Shown in pieces: positions 35,673-45,265 of a DNA stretch of 64,000 nt. The notes beneath the pieces were generated by a model. That model did no database searches, had not been told where the DNA came from, and saw only the letters and a list, made by a program, of their open reading frames with translations. Positions within the stretch are counted from its first letter, which is position 1, and each line of letters starts with the position of its first letter. The stretch covers positions 4,674,001 through 4,738,000 of the forward strand of contig JAWHQI010000005.1 in assembly GCA_033032865.1 (NCBI GenBank), given 5' to 3'. The DNA comes from Dactylorhiza incarnata. Taxonomy: Eukaryota > Streptophyta > Magnoliopsida > Asparagales > Orchidaceae. Both the position numbers and the translations under genes were made by a program.

Positions 35673-36417
35673 ATTGGTCTGACATGCCGCTCATTTAGGG
35701 TTTCGGCTGAAACCCTAATTGGACTTGCATCTGGTTTCCAGATGCCTGTTCCGTTTTCTCGCCCGCCGATTCCGTCGGTGCCAGTTCTCGCTCGACGTGA
35801 TCGCGCTTGGCACTCCACGATTCCGTCGGTTTCAATTTGTGCCTGGCCAGTGAACTCGTCTCAGCATCTGTAGCCTCGATCCAGCTGAGAATACAAGTTT
35901 TCCGGCCCAATCCAGCACGCCACCTCTCCATCGGTTGCGCATCCTTTCCCCAGTCTCGCACAGACCTCCTCTGCGCGTCTTCTTCCTCGCACGCGCCTGA
36001 CCAGAGGAACTCTTCTCAGCATCTGCAGCCCCGATCCAGCCGGTAATACGAGTTTTGCGGTCGGGATCCAACACACTACCCCACCGCCGGTCGCGCATCC
36101 CTTCCTCAGTCCCGCACGGACCTCCTCCGCGCGTCTTCGTCCCCGCACGGACCTCCTCCTTGTGTCCTCCAGTTCCCACATGTTGTCCAGCAACCCCGGC
36201 GCATTTCTGGCGCTCCATCGTGGGCTACCAACACCTCGACGATTTTCGACCGCCCTTAGGCTCTTCCTCTGCAGCCGCGGGCTGGCACACATAGTCTGTC
36301 GCAGTTCCGGCGCTTCTCACCACTGCGCCTACATCGTTTCCCCTACCCCCCCCCCCCCCCCCACACACACACACGTTCAGATCCGCAGCATGCGGTTTTC
36401 TCCCGCACCTCCATTCC

Positions 36418-37504
36418 ATGCCCCAGACTCGTTCACTGGCCCTCCACACCGACAAGGACGCCTTTGTCATGGCCTCCATTGACACTCATCGCTTGGTTCA
36501 ACTCAAAGCACGTTCGAGGATCTCACTCTCCTCCTTCGAGAGCTCGCGGGTACGGCGCGCAACCAGACCCTCCACCACCGCAACCCCCTCGGCCCATCCC
36601 AGACTACATGGGGTTTCTCAATCACGCTACGGACATCCACCCGTCCCATTTCTGTCGGATCGAGATCCTTGTGTTCGACGACACCAAACCCTCAGTTGGA
36701 TCGTCTGCGCTGAACAATTCTTTGACCTTCAGTCAACACCAACCAACCAAAAAGTTCCTTTGGCCACTATCTTTATGGAGGGTTTGACGCTCCATTGGGT
36801 GCATTAGAGGCGACAGCAGGTCCCTGACCTCTCCTGGTCCACACTGAAGGAGAAACTCCTTCGCCACTATGATGGCCGGCAGGAGGGTAATGCCTACGAG
36901 TACCTCAGCTCTGTGCGACAATCTGATACCGTGGCCACCTACATTGATGAGTTCATCGAGGTCATCATGCATGTACCCAGCCTATCCCCCGACCATTAAC
37001 TAGGATACTTTTTTGGGGGTCTACAACCCCACCTTCGGGCGTGCCTCTGGATTCACAATCCGACGACTCTTTCCCGTGCCATGGAGCAAGCTCGTTGCCT
37101 CGACGAGGAACTCTCCACAACCCAATATTCATGCTCGTCCTGCCCACCCGACCAACCACTGCCACAACCGTTGTTGCCATCGTTGCCGCCGAAATCTCTG
37201 TCGCCTCTTCTCTGCTTGGATCACCTGCCCCCCCCCCCCCCCCGCATGGGCCCCCGCTGCTAGGCCTACCTCCTCCAACCTCTACTCCACCGCCCCCTGA
37301 CGACCTCACCGCTTATCTCACGATTAGCACCTCAAGCTTCGTCGCAAGGGTCTTTGCTTTCACTGCCAACAGCCATACTCGCTTACCCACGTCAGCGTTT
37401 TCAAAGACTTGTGTGTGCTTGTTGGATCTGAAGACAACGGTCTTGACTTCGGAGACTTGGATCCTCTAACACTCGCGGATGACCCCAATGGACCTCGACC
37501 TTGA
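36418..37504 (+). pseudogene. Gypsy-type Gag of the TR-GAG element, with stops
   Basis: The capsid domain (Retrotrans_gag) reads LSWIVCAEQFFDLQ near 36690, LATIFMEGLTLHWVH near 36770, then LKEKLLRHYDGRQEGN and TVATYIDEF, and ends near TLSRAMEQA at 37080. Breaks are a frameshift near 36680, TAG at 36805-36807 and TAA at 36997-36999. A degenerate knuckle CFHCQQPYSLTHVSV starts at 37355, where the final Cys is Val, in another frame that ends at 37502-37504. Polycytosine runs at 36346-36362 and 37228-37243 lie in the leader and the Gag linker. Confidence 0.8.
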
Positions 37505-37533
37505 GGACAGTGTCTTTTTTTGGAGGGGAGTAT

Positions 37534-37834
37534 TGATACGGATACGACCTCCTAGACAGGTGTCGTGTCTCCCTCTGCTTATATAGCCCTAAGAAGCATT
37601 ATCGTAATTTGTATGTCCCACTCACCTACATAAGGGAGTGGTAGTGTCTCTTACTATGCATCTTGGAAAACATTGTGAATGTTAAGCTCTCCTAGGTGAG
37701 AGAGGCTCCTAGGTGAGAGAAGATCTTAGGGAGAACCAGCCATCAAGAGTTCGGGTCGAGCTTGTCTCGACATTTGTATCTTTATTTTGGTATTTAATCT
37801 TATAATTTTCAGCACTACATAGTGTCATCTATCA
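37534..37834 (+). repeat. TR-GAG 3' LTR
   Basis: 301 bp. Longer than the 5' copy because of a tandem CTCCTAGGTGAGAGA duplication near 37690-37725. Many substitutions relative to the 5' copy indicate an old insertion. Confidence 0.88.
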
Positions 37835-38193
37835 ACATTCTTATTGATTATCTCTCCATGCCCCCAGGATGGCATTCAAAATGGTGTGGACTTAAAATCA
37901 TCAATATAAGAAAAACAATAGCAATTGAAGCATTAGTAATTTGGGTGTAGTTAGGATCTCAACATTTGTCAGAAAATTATCAGTTATCACCAATGGGGAT
38001 ATTTGTTAGCATCTCGTCTTTTATTCACATTTTATTCTGAATTTTTGTTTGGCATTACCCTCGTACTTCTGAACTCACATTATACAAGATAGCCTATGGA
38101 GACAATTTTGTAATATTTTGAAGCATGTCCCTACTACTTGAGTAAGGGAAGGAGAAGATGAAGGTAACCATTTAACTCTAATCTTTTACTTTT
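37835..38193. other. AT-rich, nothing recognised
   Basis: Flank between the TR-GAG element and a LINE tail; no coding or repeat structure seen. Confidence 0.5.
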
Positions 38194-38437
38194 ACATGTA
38201 CAAAGGAGACCATTAGAGGCACCTGTTAGGCGTTGTGAGAGTTTAATCACTAGGCATGTTAAATGGAGGAGGGGTAGACCAATAAAGACTTGGAATGAGA
38301 CTATAAGGAAAGACATGATGTACTTAGACATTAGTGAGATTATGACTAAAGATAGGGCACAATGGCAACAAAGGATCCATATAGCCGACCCCACTATAGT
38401 GGGATAAAGGCTTGAGTGTTGTTGTTGTATACTGTGC
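38194..38437 (+). mobile_element. 5'-truncated RTE LINE tail
   Basis: About 244 bp nearly matching the last part of the RTE LINE (compare 28345-28581), with GACCATTAGAGGCACCTGTT at the start and GGCTTGAGTGTTGTTGTTG at the end. It covers only the C-terminal codons and the 3' end. Target duplication not clear. Confidence 0.88.
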
Positions 38438-39659
38438 GTGAAAATCCACAGTCCTGGAGTTGAGCTTGGTTCCCCGTCCGACCTACACAACTCCTAGAAC
38501 CCGATAGAGGAAGGCTCCAGTCCTCACCGCCCTCCACCTGATCGCCCCATTTCTCATCACCACTGGGAAGCCTAGAACAAATAAGGGAAGTGATGCAGAC
38601 AAGCGCCCCTGACACCAATGTTTAATTTATGCTTTTACTTTTATTTATCTCAGATACTTCTTTTTATTTCAGTCATGTATTTTCCTGTATTTTTTTATTT
38701 TGGATAAACTGTAGTGGTGTATTCCATTTGATTTGTTTAGTTAACGTTAAAATAATTTAGGTTGGACGAGGTGTAAATCTTTTATTTGATGAGGTCGAGT
38801 CATGTTTGCCCTCCTATTTCCCTATTAAGTCATACTTTTAATTTTGAGCTTACCCTTATTTTATTCCCATTAGAAGTTGTTTTGTTTTTGTTAAAAATAA
38901 ATTAAAAATGTAAGTAAATTCTCAGTAAAAAGGAAAGAAAGAATAGAGAAAAAAAAACTTAAGAAACGATTTTTTTTAATCTTGGAAGTTTCACGTGAAA
39001 CCTGATGTTTTGCATGAAAGACATTGAGGTCATGTGTTATAAAACACACGACCCTGGCAACTGTACAAAAAGTATATGTAACCCTTATTTTCTTGGCATC
39101 CACCTCTACCAATGGAATCATGATTCCTTCCCCTACCCGCTTTCCTCCTCACCTTCTTCTTAGGTTTCCTCTTTCTCCAGCGTCTCTCCATGGATTTCGA
39201 CGTCAATGTTGTGCATGTTGTTCCAGAACTTGGCTTATCGGTCAAGTGTCGCATATTATATTTTTTATTGCATTTAAATTTACATTTACATAGCATTCCT
39301 ACTATTGTGTGAAATTAAGAGTGCGAAAATAAGAGTATCCACTCTTAGACTAGCTAAAATCCACATTTGCCAGGATAGAAGGAATAAGTTTTGTGAATGT
39401 CACATATTTAAAGATAAACTTTCAACGCATATGGGGAATATAATATTATATGCTTTCTGATCTGCAGCATATCCATCAAACCCACGTTTGACTGCTTGGG
39501 GTCTAATATTATCATGTAATATCCAACAAAATGGATAAAGAAAACTCAACCAAACACCATTAATGGCAACTTAAATTGGGGAGCGTTTTACACGAGAACT
39601 TCCCAATGATATTATTCCCTTAAAGTGTCATTAACCACGTGATTAATTATATTATTGTA
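38438..39659. other. Intergenic, no recognised feature
   Basis: AT-rich with short open frames that lack recognisable domains. It ends at the insertion site GTAAG of the gag-only gypsy. Confidence 0.5.
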
Positions 39660-39664
39660 GTAAG

Positions 39665-41218
39665 TGTACAACCCTGTATTCGCCGAGTGGATCCCCGGGG
39701 CCCAAGAGGTCATTAGGTCCAATATCTTTTAAGAGGCACTGCCCTAGGTAAGAGGGGCGGGTGAGCCTTCGGACGGGCTCAAGTCCGAGGAGCGCAGCCC
39801 CAGATTATTCCGAAGAGGGGGGCGAGCAAGGAGGGCGGCCAGCCCCCTGTCTCGCCCAGCCTTCTTAGGGGGGCGAGCAGGGAGGGCGGCCAGCCCCCTG
39901 TCTCGCCCAGCCCTCTAAGGGGGGCGAGCAAGGAGGGCGGCCAGCCCACTGTCTCCCCCAGCCCTCTAAGGGGGGCGAGCAGGGAGGGCGGCCAGCCCCC
40001 TGTCTCGCCCAGCCTTCTTAGGGGGGCGAGCAGGGAGGGCGGCCAGCCCCCTGTCTCGCCCAGCCCTCTTAGGGGGGCGAGCAGGGAGGGCGTCCAGCCC
40101 CCTGTCTCGCCCAGCCCTCTTAGGGGGGCAAGCAGGGAGGGCGGCCAGCCCCCTGTCTCGACCAACCTTCTTAGGGGGGCGAGCAGGGAGGGCGGCCAGC
40201 CCCCTGTCTCGCCCAGCCCTCTTAGGGGGGCGAGCAGGGAAGACGGCCAGCCCCCTGTCTCGCCCAGCCCTAAAAGGGGGGCGAGTAGGGAGGGCGGACA
40301 GCCCCCTGTCTCGCCCAGCCCTCTAAGGGGGGCGAGCCGGGAGGGCGGCCAGCCCCCTGTCTCGCCCAGCCCTCTTAGTGGGGCGAGCAGGGAGGGAGGC
40401 CAGCCCCCTGTCTCGCCCAGCCCTCTTAGGGGGGCGAGCAGGGAGGGCGGCCAGCCCCCTGTCTCGCCCAGCCCTCTTAGGGGGGCGAGCAGGGAGGGCG
40501 GCCAGCCCCCTGTCTCGCCCAGCCTTCTTAGGGGGCGAGCAGGGAGGGCGGACAGCCCCCTGTCTCGCCCAGCCCTCTTAGGGGGGCGAGCAGGGAGGGC
40601 GGCCAGCCCCCTGTCTCGCCCAGCCCTCTAAGGGGGGCGAGCAGGGAGGGCGGCCAGCCCCCTGTCTCGCCCAGCCCTCTAAGGGGGGCGAGCAGGGAGG
40701 GCGGACAGCCCCCTGTCTCGCCCAGCCCTCTTAGGGGGGCGAGCCAGGAAGGCGGCCTGCCCCCCCCCCCCGTCTCGCCCGGCCCCAAGAAGAGGGGACG
40801 ACCTGCGTTTAACGCCTCGGAATGGCGGGATTTGGCTGTTGGCAGGCCAAACTTGGGGGTATTTTTGTAATCTCGTGGGCCAGAATCTAGCTATTGGCAG
40901 ACCAAGTTCAGAAATCTATAAATAGGACCAAGGGGCACCTTTGAAGGCAGATCTCTCTCTTTAGGCTACTCTCCCCCTAGGCTTCTTTGGTGGGGGAAGA
41001 GTGCCTCCAAAGGTGCCCCAAACTCAGCATTGGCTTGGGAGGGGAAGCACTCTAAGATCTTCTGGGTGTGTGGTGGGACCTCCTCGCTGAGCCCCCGGTC
41101 CTGTTCCTAGTTTCCTAAGTCTCCGGCCTAGCGCTCTCCCTTGAGAGAAGTAGATGTGAGGTCACCCCCTCTTTTGGGGACCCCGAGCTCCACAAGAGAC
41201 CAAGTATTGGTTTCAACA
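39665..41218 (+). repeat. 5' LTR of the gag-only gypsy
   Basis: 1554 bp, TGTACAACCC to GGTTTCAACA. The 51 bp array occupies about 39816-40760. A TATAAATA box at 40917-40924 lies 3' of the array, so the minisatellite is in the upstream (U3) part of the promoter. Confidence 0.93.
39816..40760. repeat. 51 bp minisatellite, about 18 copies
   Basis: Each unit contains GGGCGAG near its start and CTCGCCC near its end, with CAGGG and CCCTG inside, so a single unit can fold into a hairpin. Because 51 is divisible by three, the array is open in several frames on both strands; I regard those frames as non-genic. Confidence 0.93.
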
Positions 41219-41221
41219 TTA

Positions 41222-41238
41222 TGGTGCGGTGAGCGTGG
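41222..41238 (+). other. Primer-site candidate of the gag-only gypsy
   Basis: TGGTGCGGTGAGCGTGG lies three bases after the LTR; the same word follows the LTR at 60640 in the helper-like element. The TGG start fits a tRNA CCA end. The tRNA is not identified. Confidence 0.6.
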
Positions 41239-41274
41239 AGAGTGACCAGCACAGAAAATCTTAAGCTGAGCTCT

Positions 41275-42785
41275 ATGGCTGGAAGTGGAGGAGATGGTTC
41301 CGACCCGGGCCACTCGGAGTCGCCGGTGGCTGTGGTGACGATGGAAATGTTTGAAGACTTCAAGCGGGAGGTCCTACAGACCTTGCAGCTAGCTTTCGCC
41401 ACGAGAGGCAGATGTGAGGAAGGAGGCGGTCCGGAGGTCCCGCCCCAGCAGATGGGCGAGAGCACTCCCGACCAGCAATCCAGGAAGGAGGTGCCGGCGG
41501 GGGCAAGTGGGGAGGCATCCGGCCCCCACTTGCCCGGCCTCCAAAGAGGGGGGGAGTGGGGAGGTGGCTTTCCCCCACTCGCCCAGCCCCAAGGGGGCGA
41601 GTGGGGAGGTGGTTTTCCCCCACTCGCCCGGCCCCAAAGGAGCGAGTGGGGTGGCGGCATTCCCCCACTCGCCTAGCCCCATAGGGGGGCGAGCGGGGAG
41701 GCATCCGGCCCCCACTCGCCCCGCCCCAAGGGGGGTCCTGCGGAGGTGAGTGGGCGAGACCTCCCCAGACGGCAGCTGTTCAATGGCCCGGCGAGTGCAG
41801 AGGTCTGTGAGCTGACTCGGCGAGAGCAAACCACTCGCCGAGCCGGAAGCAGGGAGGCAAGTCCCTTCTGTGACTTGATCCTCTCGGCCTCGGTTCCAGA
41901 GGGGTTCAGGGGGGCGGAGATGTCTTACTACTCCGGCAAGGATGACCCAGTCCTGCACTTGCAGTGGTTCGAGAACATGGTCTCAGTCAGGCCTATGTCA
42001 GATGCCATCCAGTGTCGGCTCTTTGCCACCACTATGAAGGAGAAGGCAAGGGATTGGTTCCACCAGCTCCTCGTGGGGTCTATCTATGCCTTCGAGGATC
42101 TACGTCGAAGTTTCTTGTTACGCTTCTCGACGTCGAAGAAGAGGAAGAAGGATGTCGAGGCACTTTTCAAGATTAGGCAAGAGTCAAGGGAGTCGCTACC
42201 TCGTTACGTGGACAGGTTCCAAGAAGAGGTCCTGCAAGTCCAGGAGGTGCCAGGGTTCACCCTTCAGCTCGCCTTCATAGTGGGGCTGCGTGAGGGGTTC
42301 TTCAAGATGAGCTTGAAGCGGAAGACCCCCCTATCCTTCAAAGAATTGATGGAAAGGGCGGAGGAAGAAATTGAGGGAGAGGAGGCCAACCCGGAGTTCG
42401 CAAAAAGGTTGGCCAAGCTGAGTGAGCCGGAGGCAAGGCAGCAGGGAGGGGAGATGGAGGATCCCGAAAGAAAGTTTGACCGAGGAGAGGGCAGCTTCCA
42501 GGGGAGAGACCCGACCCCCCAAGGTGGAGGCAGGGACCGAAGGCACCCCTCCCACCACCTCAGCAAACCATGGTGATTGGCGGGGGAAGAAGGAGGAGAG
42601 CCAGGAGAGCAGAAAGGAGAGGAAGAGGAGGGGATAGGGTTGTGTTACCCTACTGTGACTTCCACGAGGAGGAAGGTCACGCGACGTCCGCCTGCCCTGA
42701 GTTTTTGGAAATGAGGGAGGCAAGGGGTCCGAGGCAGCAACAGCAGCAACCGGAGGGGGTCGAGGAAGACCAGGCCTGGGAGTAG
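41275..42785 (+). pseudogene. Tat-like Gag of the gag-only gypsy
   Basis: Starts MAGSGGDGS with an N-terminal helix (MEMFEDFKREVLQTLQ). A four-unit proline/glycine repeat follows (41533-41725, GGEWGGGFPPLA-like units). The capsid domain runs about 41915-42430 (HLQWFENMVSVRPMSD, FATTMKEKARDWF, LPRYVDRFQEEV, VGLREGFFKM). A variant zinc box CDFHEEEGHATSAC lies near 42655. Close relative of Gag at 60693. CAG to TAG at 41674-41676 inside the repeat, and a one-base shift near 42500, break the frame. It ends at 42783-42785 with no protease downstream. Confidence 0.88.
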
Positions 42786-42885
42786 GAGACCAAGTTTTGG
42801 TTTCCATACTTAGTTTTTTCTTTAAGTCCATGTAGTGTGATAGTTTACTTTCATAGTTAGTTTTTTCTTGCATGTAATGTGATGA

Positions 42886-43330
42886 AAAGTTTCCAAGGTA
42901 CTTAGCCCCGATGCTGACCCGCTGACCAGGCTTCCATCAAGCTGGCAGGGCCGGGAACCGCTCGGTGGTCGGAGGTTTTCAAAGTACTTAGCCCCGATGC
43001 TGGCCCGCTGACCAGGCTCCCATCAAGCTGGCAGGGCCGGGAACCGCTCGGTGGCCGGAGGTTTTCAAAGTACTTAGCTCCGATGTTGGCCCGCTGACCA
43101 GGCTCCCACCAAGCTGGCAGGGCCGGGAACTGCTCGGTGGCCGGAGGTTTTCAAAATACTTAGCCCCGATGCTGGCCCGCTGACCAGGCTCCCATCAAGC
43201 TGGCAGGGTCGGGAACCGCTCGGTGGCCGGAGGTTTTCAAAGTACTTAGCCCCGATGCTGGCCAGCTGACCAGGCTCCCATCAAGCTGGCAGAGCCGGGA
43301 ACCGCTCGGTGGCAGGAGGTTTTCAAAGTA
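42886..43330. repeat. 86 bp tandem array, about five copies
   Basis: Unit built on TTTTCAAAGTACTTAGCC...GAACCGCTCGGTGGCCGGAGG. It starts about 100 bp after the gag stop and passes directly into the 79 bp array. Confidence 0.92.
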
Positions 43331-45188
43331 GTTTTTCCCCCGAGATGGCTCCGCTAGTCGGGCTCCCACTAGCCGGCAGGGTAGGATGGCCTCTCGGGGA
43401 AGGCTAAGTAGTTTTTCCCCCGAGATGGCTCCGCTAGCCGGTCTCTCACTAGCCGGCAGGGTAGGATGGCCTCTCGGGAAGGCCAAGTAGTTTTTCCCCT
43501 GAGGTGGCTCCGTTAGCCGGGCTCTCACTAGCCGGCAGGGTAGGATGGCCTCTCGGGGAGGCTAAGTAGTTTTTCCCCCGAGGTGGCTCCGCTAGCAGGG
43601 CTCTCACTAGCCGGCAGGGTAGGATGGCCTCTCGGGGAGGCTAAGTGATTTTTCCCCTAAGGTGGCTCCGCTAACCGGGCTCTCACTAGCCGGCAGGGTA
43701 GGATGGCCTCTCGGGGAGGCTAAGTAGTTTTTCCCCCGAGGTGGCTCCGCTAGCCGGGCTCTCACTAGCCGGCAGGGTAGGATGGCCTCTCGGGGAGGCT
43801 AAGTGATTTTTCCCCCAAGATGGCTCCGCTAGTCGGGCTCTCACTAGCCGGCAGGGTAGCATGGCCTCTCGGGGAGGCTAAGTAGTTTTTCCCCCGATGT
43901 GGCTCTGCTAGCCGGGCTCTCACTAGCCGGCAGGGTAGGATGGCCTCTCGGGGAGGCTAAGTGATTTTTCCCCCAAGGTGGCTCCGCTAGCAGGGCTCTC
44001 ACTAGCCGGTAGGGTAGGATGGCCTCTCGGGGAGGCTAAGTAGTTGTTCCCCCGAGATGGCTCCGCTAGTCGGGCTCTCACTAGCCGACAGCAGGGAAGG
44101 ATGACCTCTCGGGGAGGCTAAGTAGTTTTTCCCCCGAGATGGCTCCGCTAGCCGGGCTCTCACTAGCCGGCAGGGTAGGATGGCCTCTCGGGGAGGCTAA
44201 GTAGTTTTTCCCCCGAGATGGCTCCGCTAGCCGGGCTCTCACTAGTCGGCAGGGTAGGATGGCCTCTCGGGGAGGCTAAGTAGTTTTTCCCCCGAGGTGG
44301 CTCCGCAAACCGGGCTCTCACTAGCCGGCAGGGTAGGATGGCCTCTCGGGGAGGCTAAGTAGTTTTTCCCCCGAGGTGGCTCCGCTAGCCGGGCTCTCAC
44401 TAGCCGGCAGGGTAGGATGGCCTCTCGGGGAGGCTAAGTAGTTTTTCCCCCGAGGTGGCTCCGCTAGCCGGGCTCTCACTAGCCGGCAGGGTAGGATGGC
44501 CTCTCGGGGAGGCTAAGTAGATTTTCCCCCAAGGTGGCTCCGCTAGCCGGGCTCTCACTAGCCGGCAGGGTAGGATGGCCTCTCGGGGAGACTAAGTGAT
44601 TTTTCCCCCGAGGTGGCTCCGCTAACCGGGCTCTCACTAGCCGGCAGGGTAGGATGGCCTCTCGAGGAGGCTAAGTAGTTTTTCCCCCGAGGTGGCTCCG
44701 CTAGCCGGGCTCTCACTAGCCGGCAGGGTAGGATGGCCTCTTGGGGAGGCTAAGTAGTTTTTCCCCCGAGATGGCTCCGCTAGCCGGGCTCTCACTAGCC
44801 GGCAGGGGAGGATGGCCTCTCTGGGAGGCTAAGTAGTTTTTCCCCCGAGATGGCTCCGCTAGCCGGGCTCTCGCTAGCCGACAGGGTAGGATGGCCTCTC
44901 GGGGAGGCTAAGTAGTTTTTCCCCCGAGATGGCTCCGCTAGCCGGGCTCTCACTAGCCGGCAGGGTAGGATGGCCTCTCGGGGAGGCTAAGTAGTTTTTC
45001 CCCCGTGGTGGCTCCGCTAGTCGGGCTCTCACTAGCTGGCAGGGTAGGATGGCCTCTCGGGGAGGCTAAGTAGTTTTTCCCCCGAGGTGGCTCTGCTAGC
45101 CAGGCTCTCACTAGCCGGCAGGGTAAGATGGCCTCTCGGGGAGGCTAAGTAGTTTTTCCCCCGAGGTGGCTCCGCTAGCCGGGCTCTC
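43330..45188. repeat. 79 bp tandem array, about 23 copies
   Basis: Unit built on AAGTAGTTTTTCCCCCGAGG...CTCACTAGCCGGCAGGG...CCTCTCGGGGAGGCT. CCCCGAGG and CCTCTCGGGG, and the two CTAGCCGG copies, give each unit fold-back potential. It occupies the place of pol. Confidence 0.93.
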
Positions 45189-45247
45189 AGGAAGACACTC
45201 GCCGAATAGGCAAGGTTGGACTTTTCTTTCCGAGCGTGAGTCCCGCT

Positions 45248-45265
45248 CGAAAAGAGCGGGGATTG
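45248..45265 (+). other. Polypurine region of the gag-only gypsy
   Basis: AAAAGAGCGGGGATTG lies directly before the 3' LTR. The same AAAGAGCGGGGATTG precedes the minus-strand LTR at 56384 (read on the minus strand), tying the two elements to one family. Confidence 0.75.

Larger units (their letters stand above)
35394..37834 (+). mobile_element. TR-GAG type non-autonomous gypsy element
   Basis: 2441 bp with direct LTRs (35394-35672, 37534-37834) whose ends form TGATA...TATCA. The interior encodes only a gypsy-type Gag, followed directly by a polypurine tract (17 bases ending GGAGGGGAG at 37530). There is no protease, RT or integrase and no room for them. This is the layout of terminal-repeat elements with a GAG domain, which depend on a helper for enzymes. 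No target duplication was found. Confidence 0.85.

Noticed and set aside
41128..41660. Minus-strand proline-rich frames opposite gag
   Set aside because: They are shadows of the gag repeat and LTR end; the plus strand holds the homologous Gag.
42886..45188. CRISPR-like appearance of regularly spaced repeats
   Set aside because: Units are contiguous tandem repeats without unique spacers, in a plant retrotransposon.
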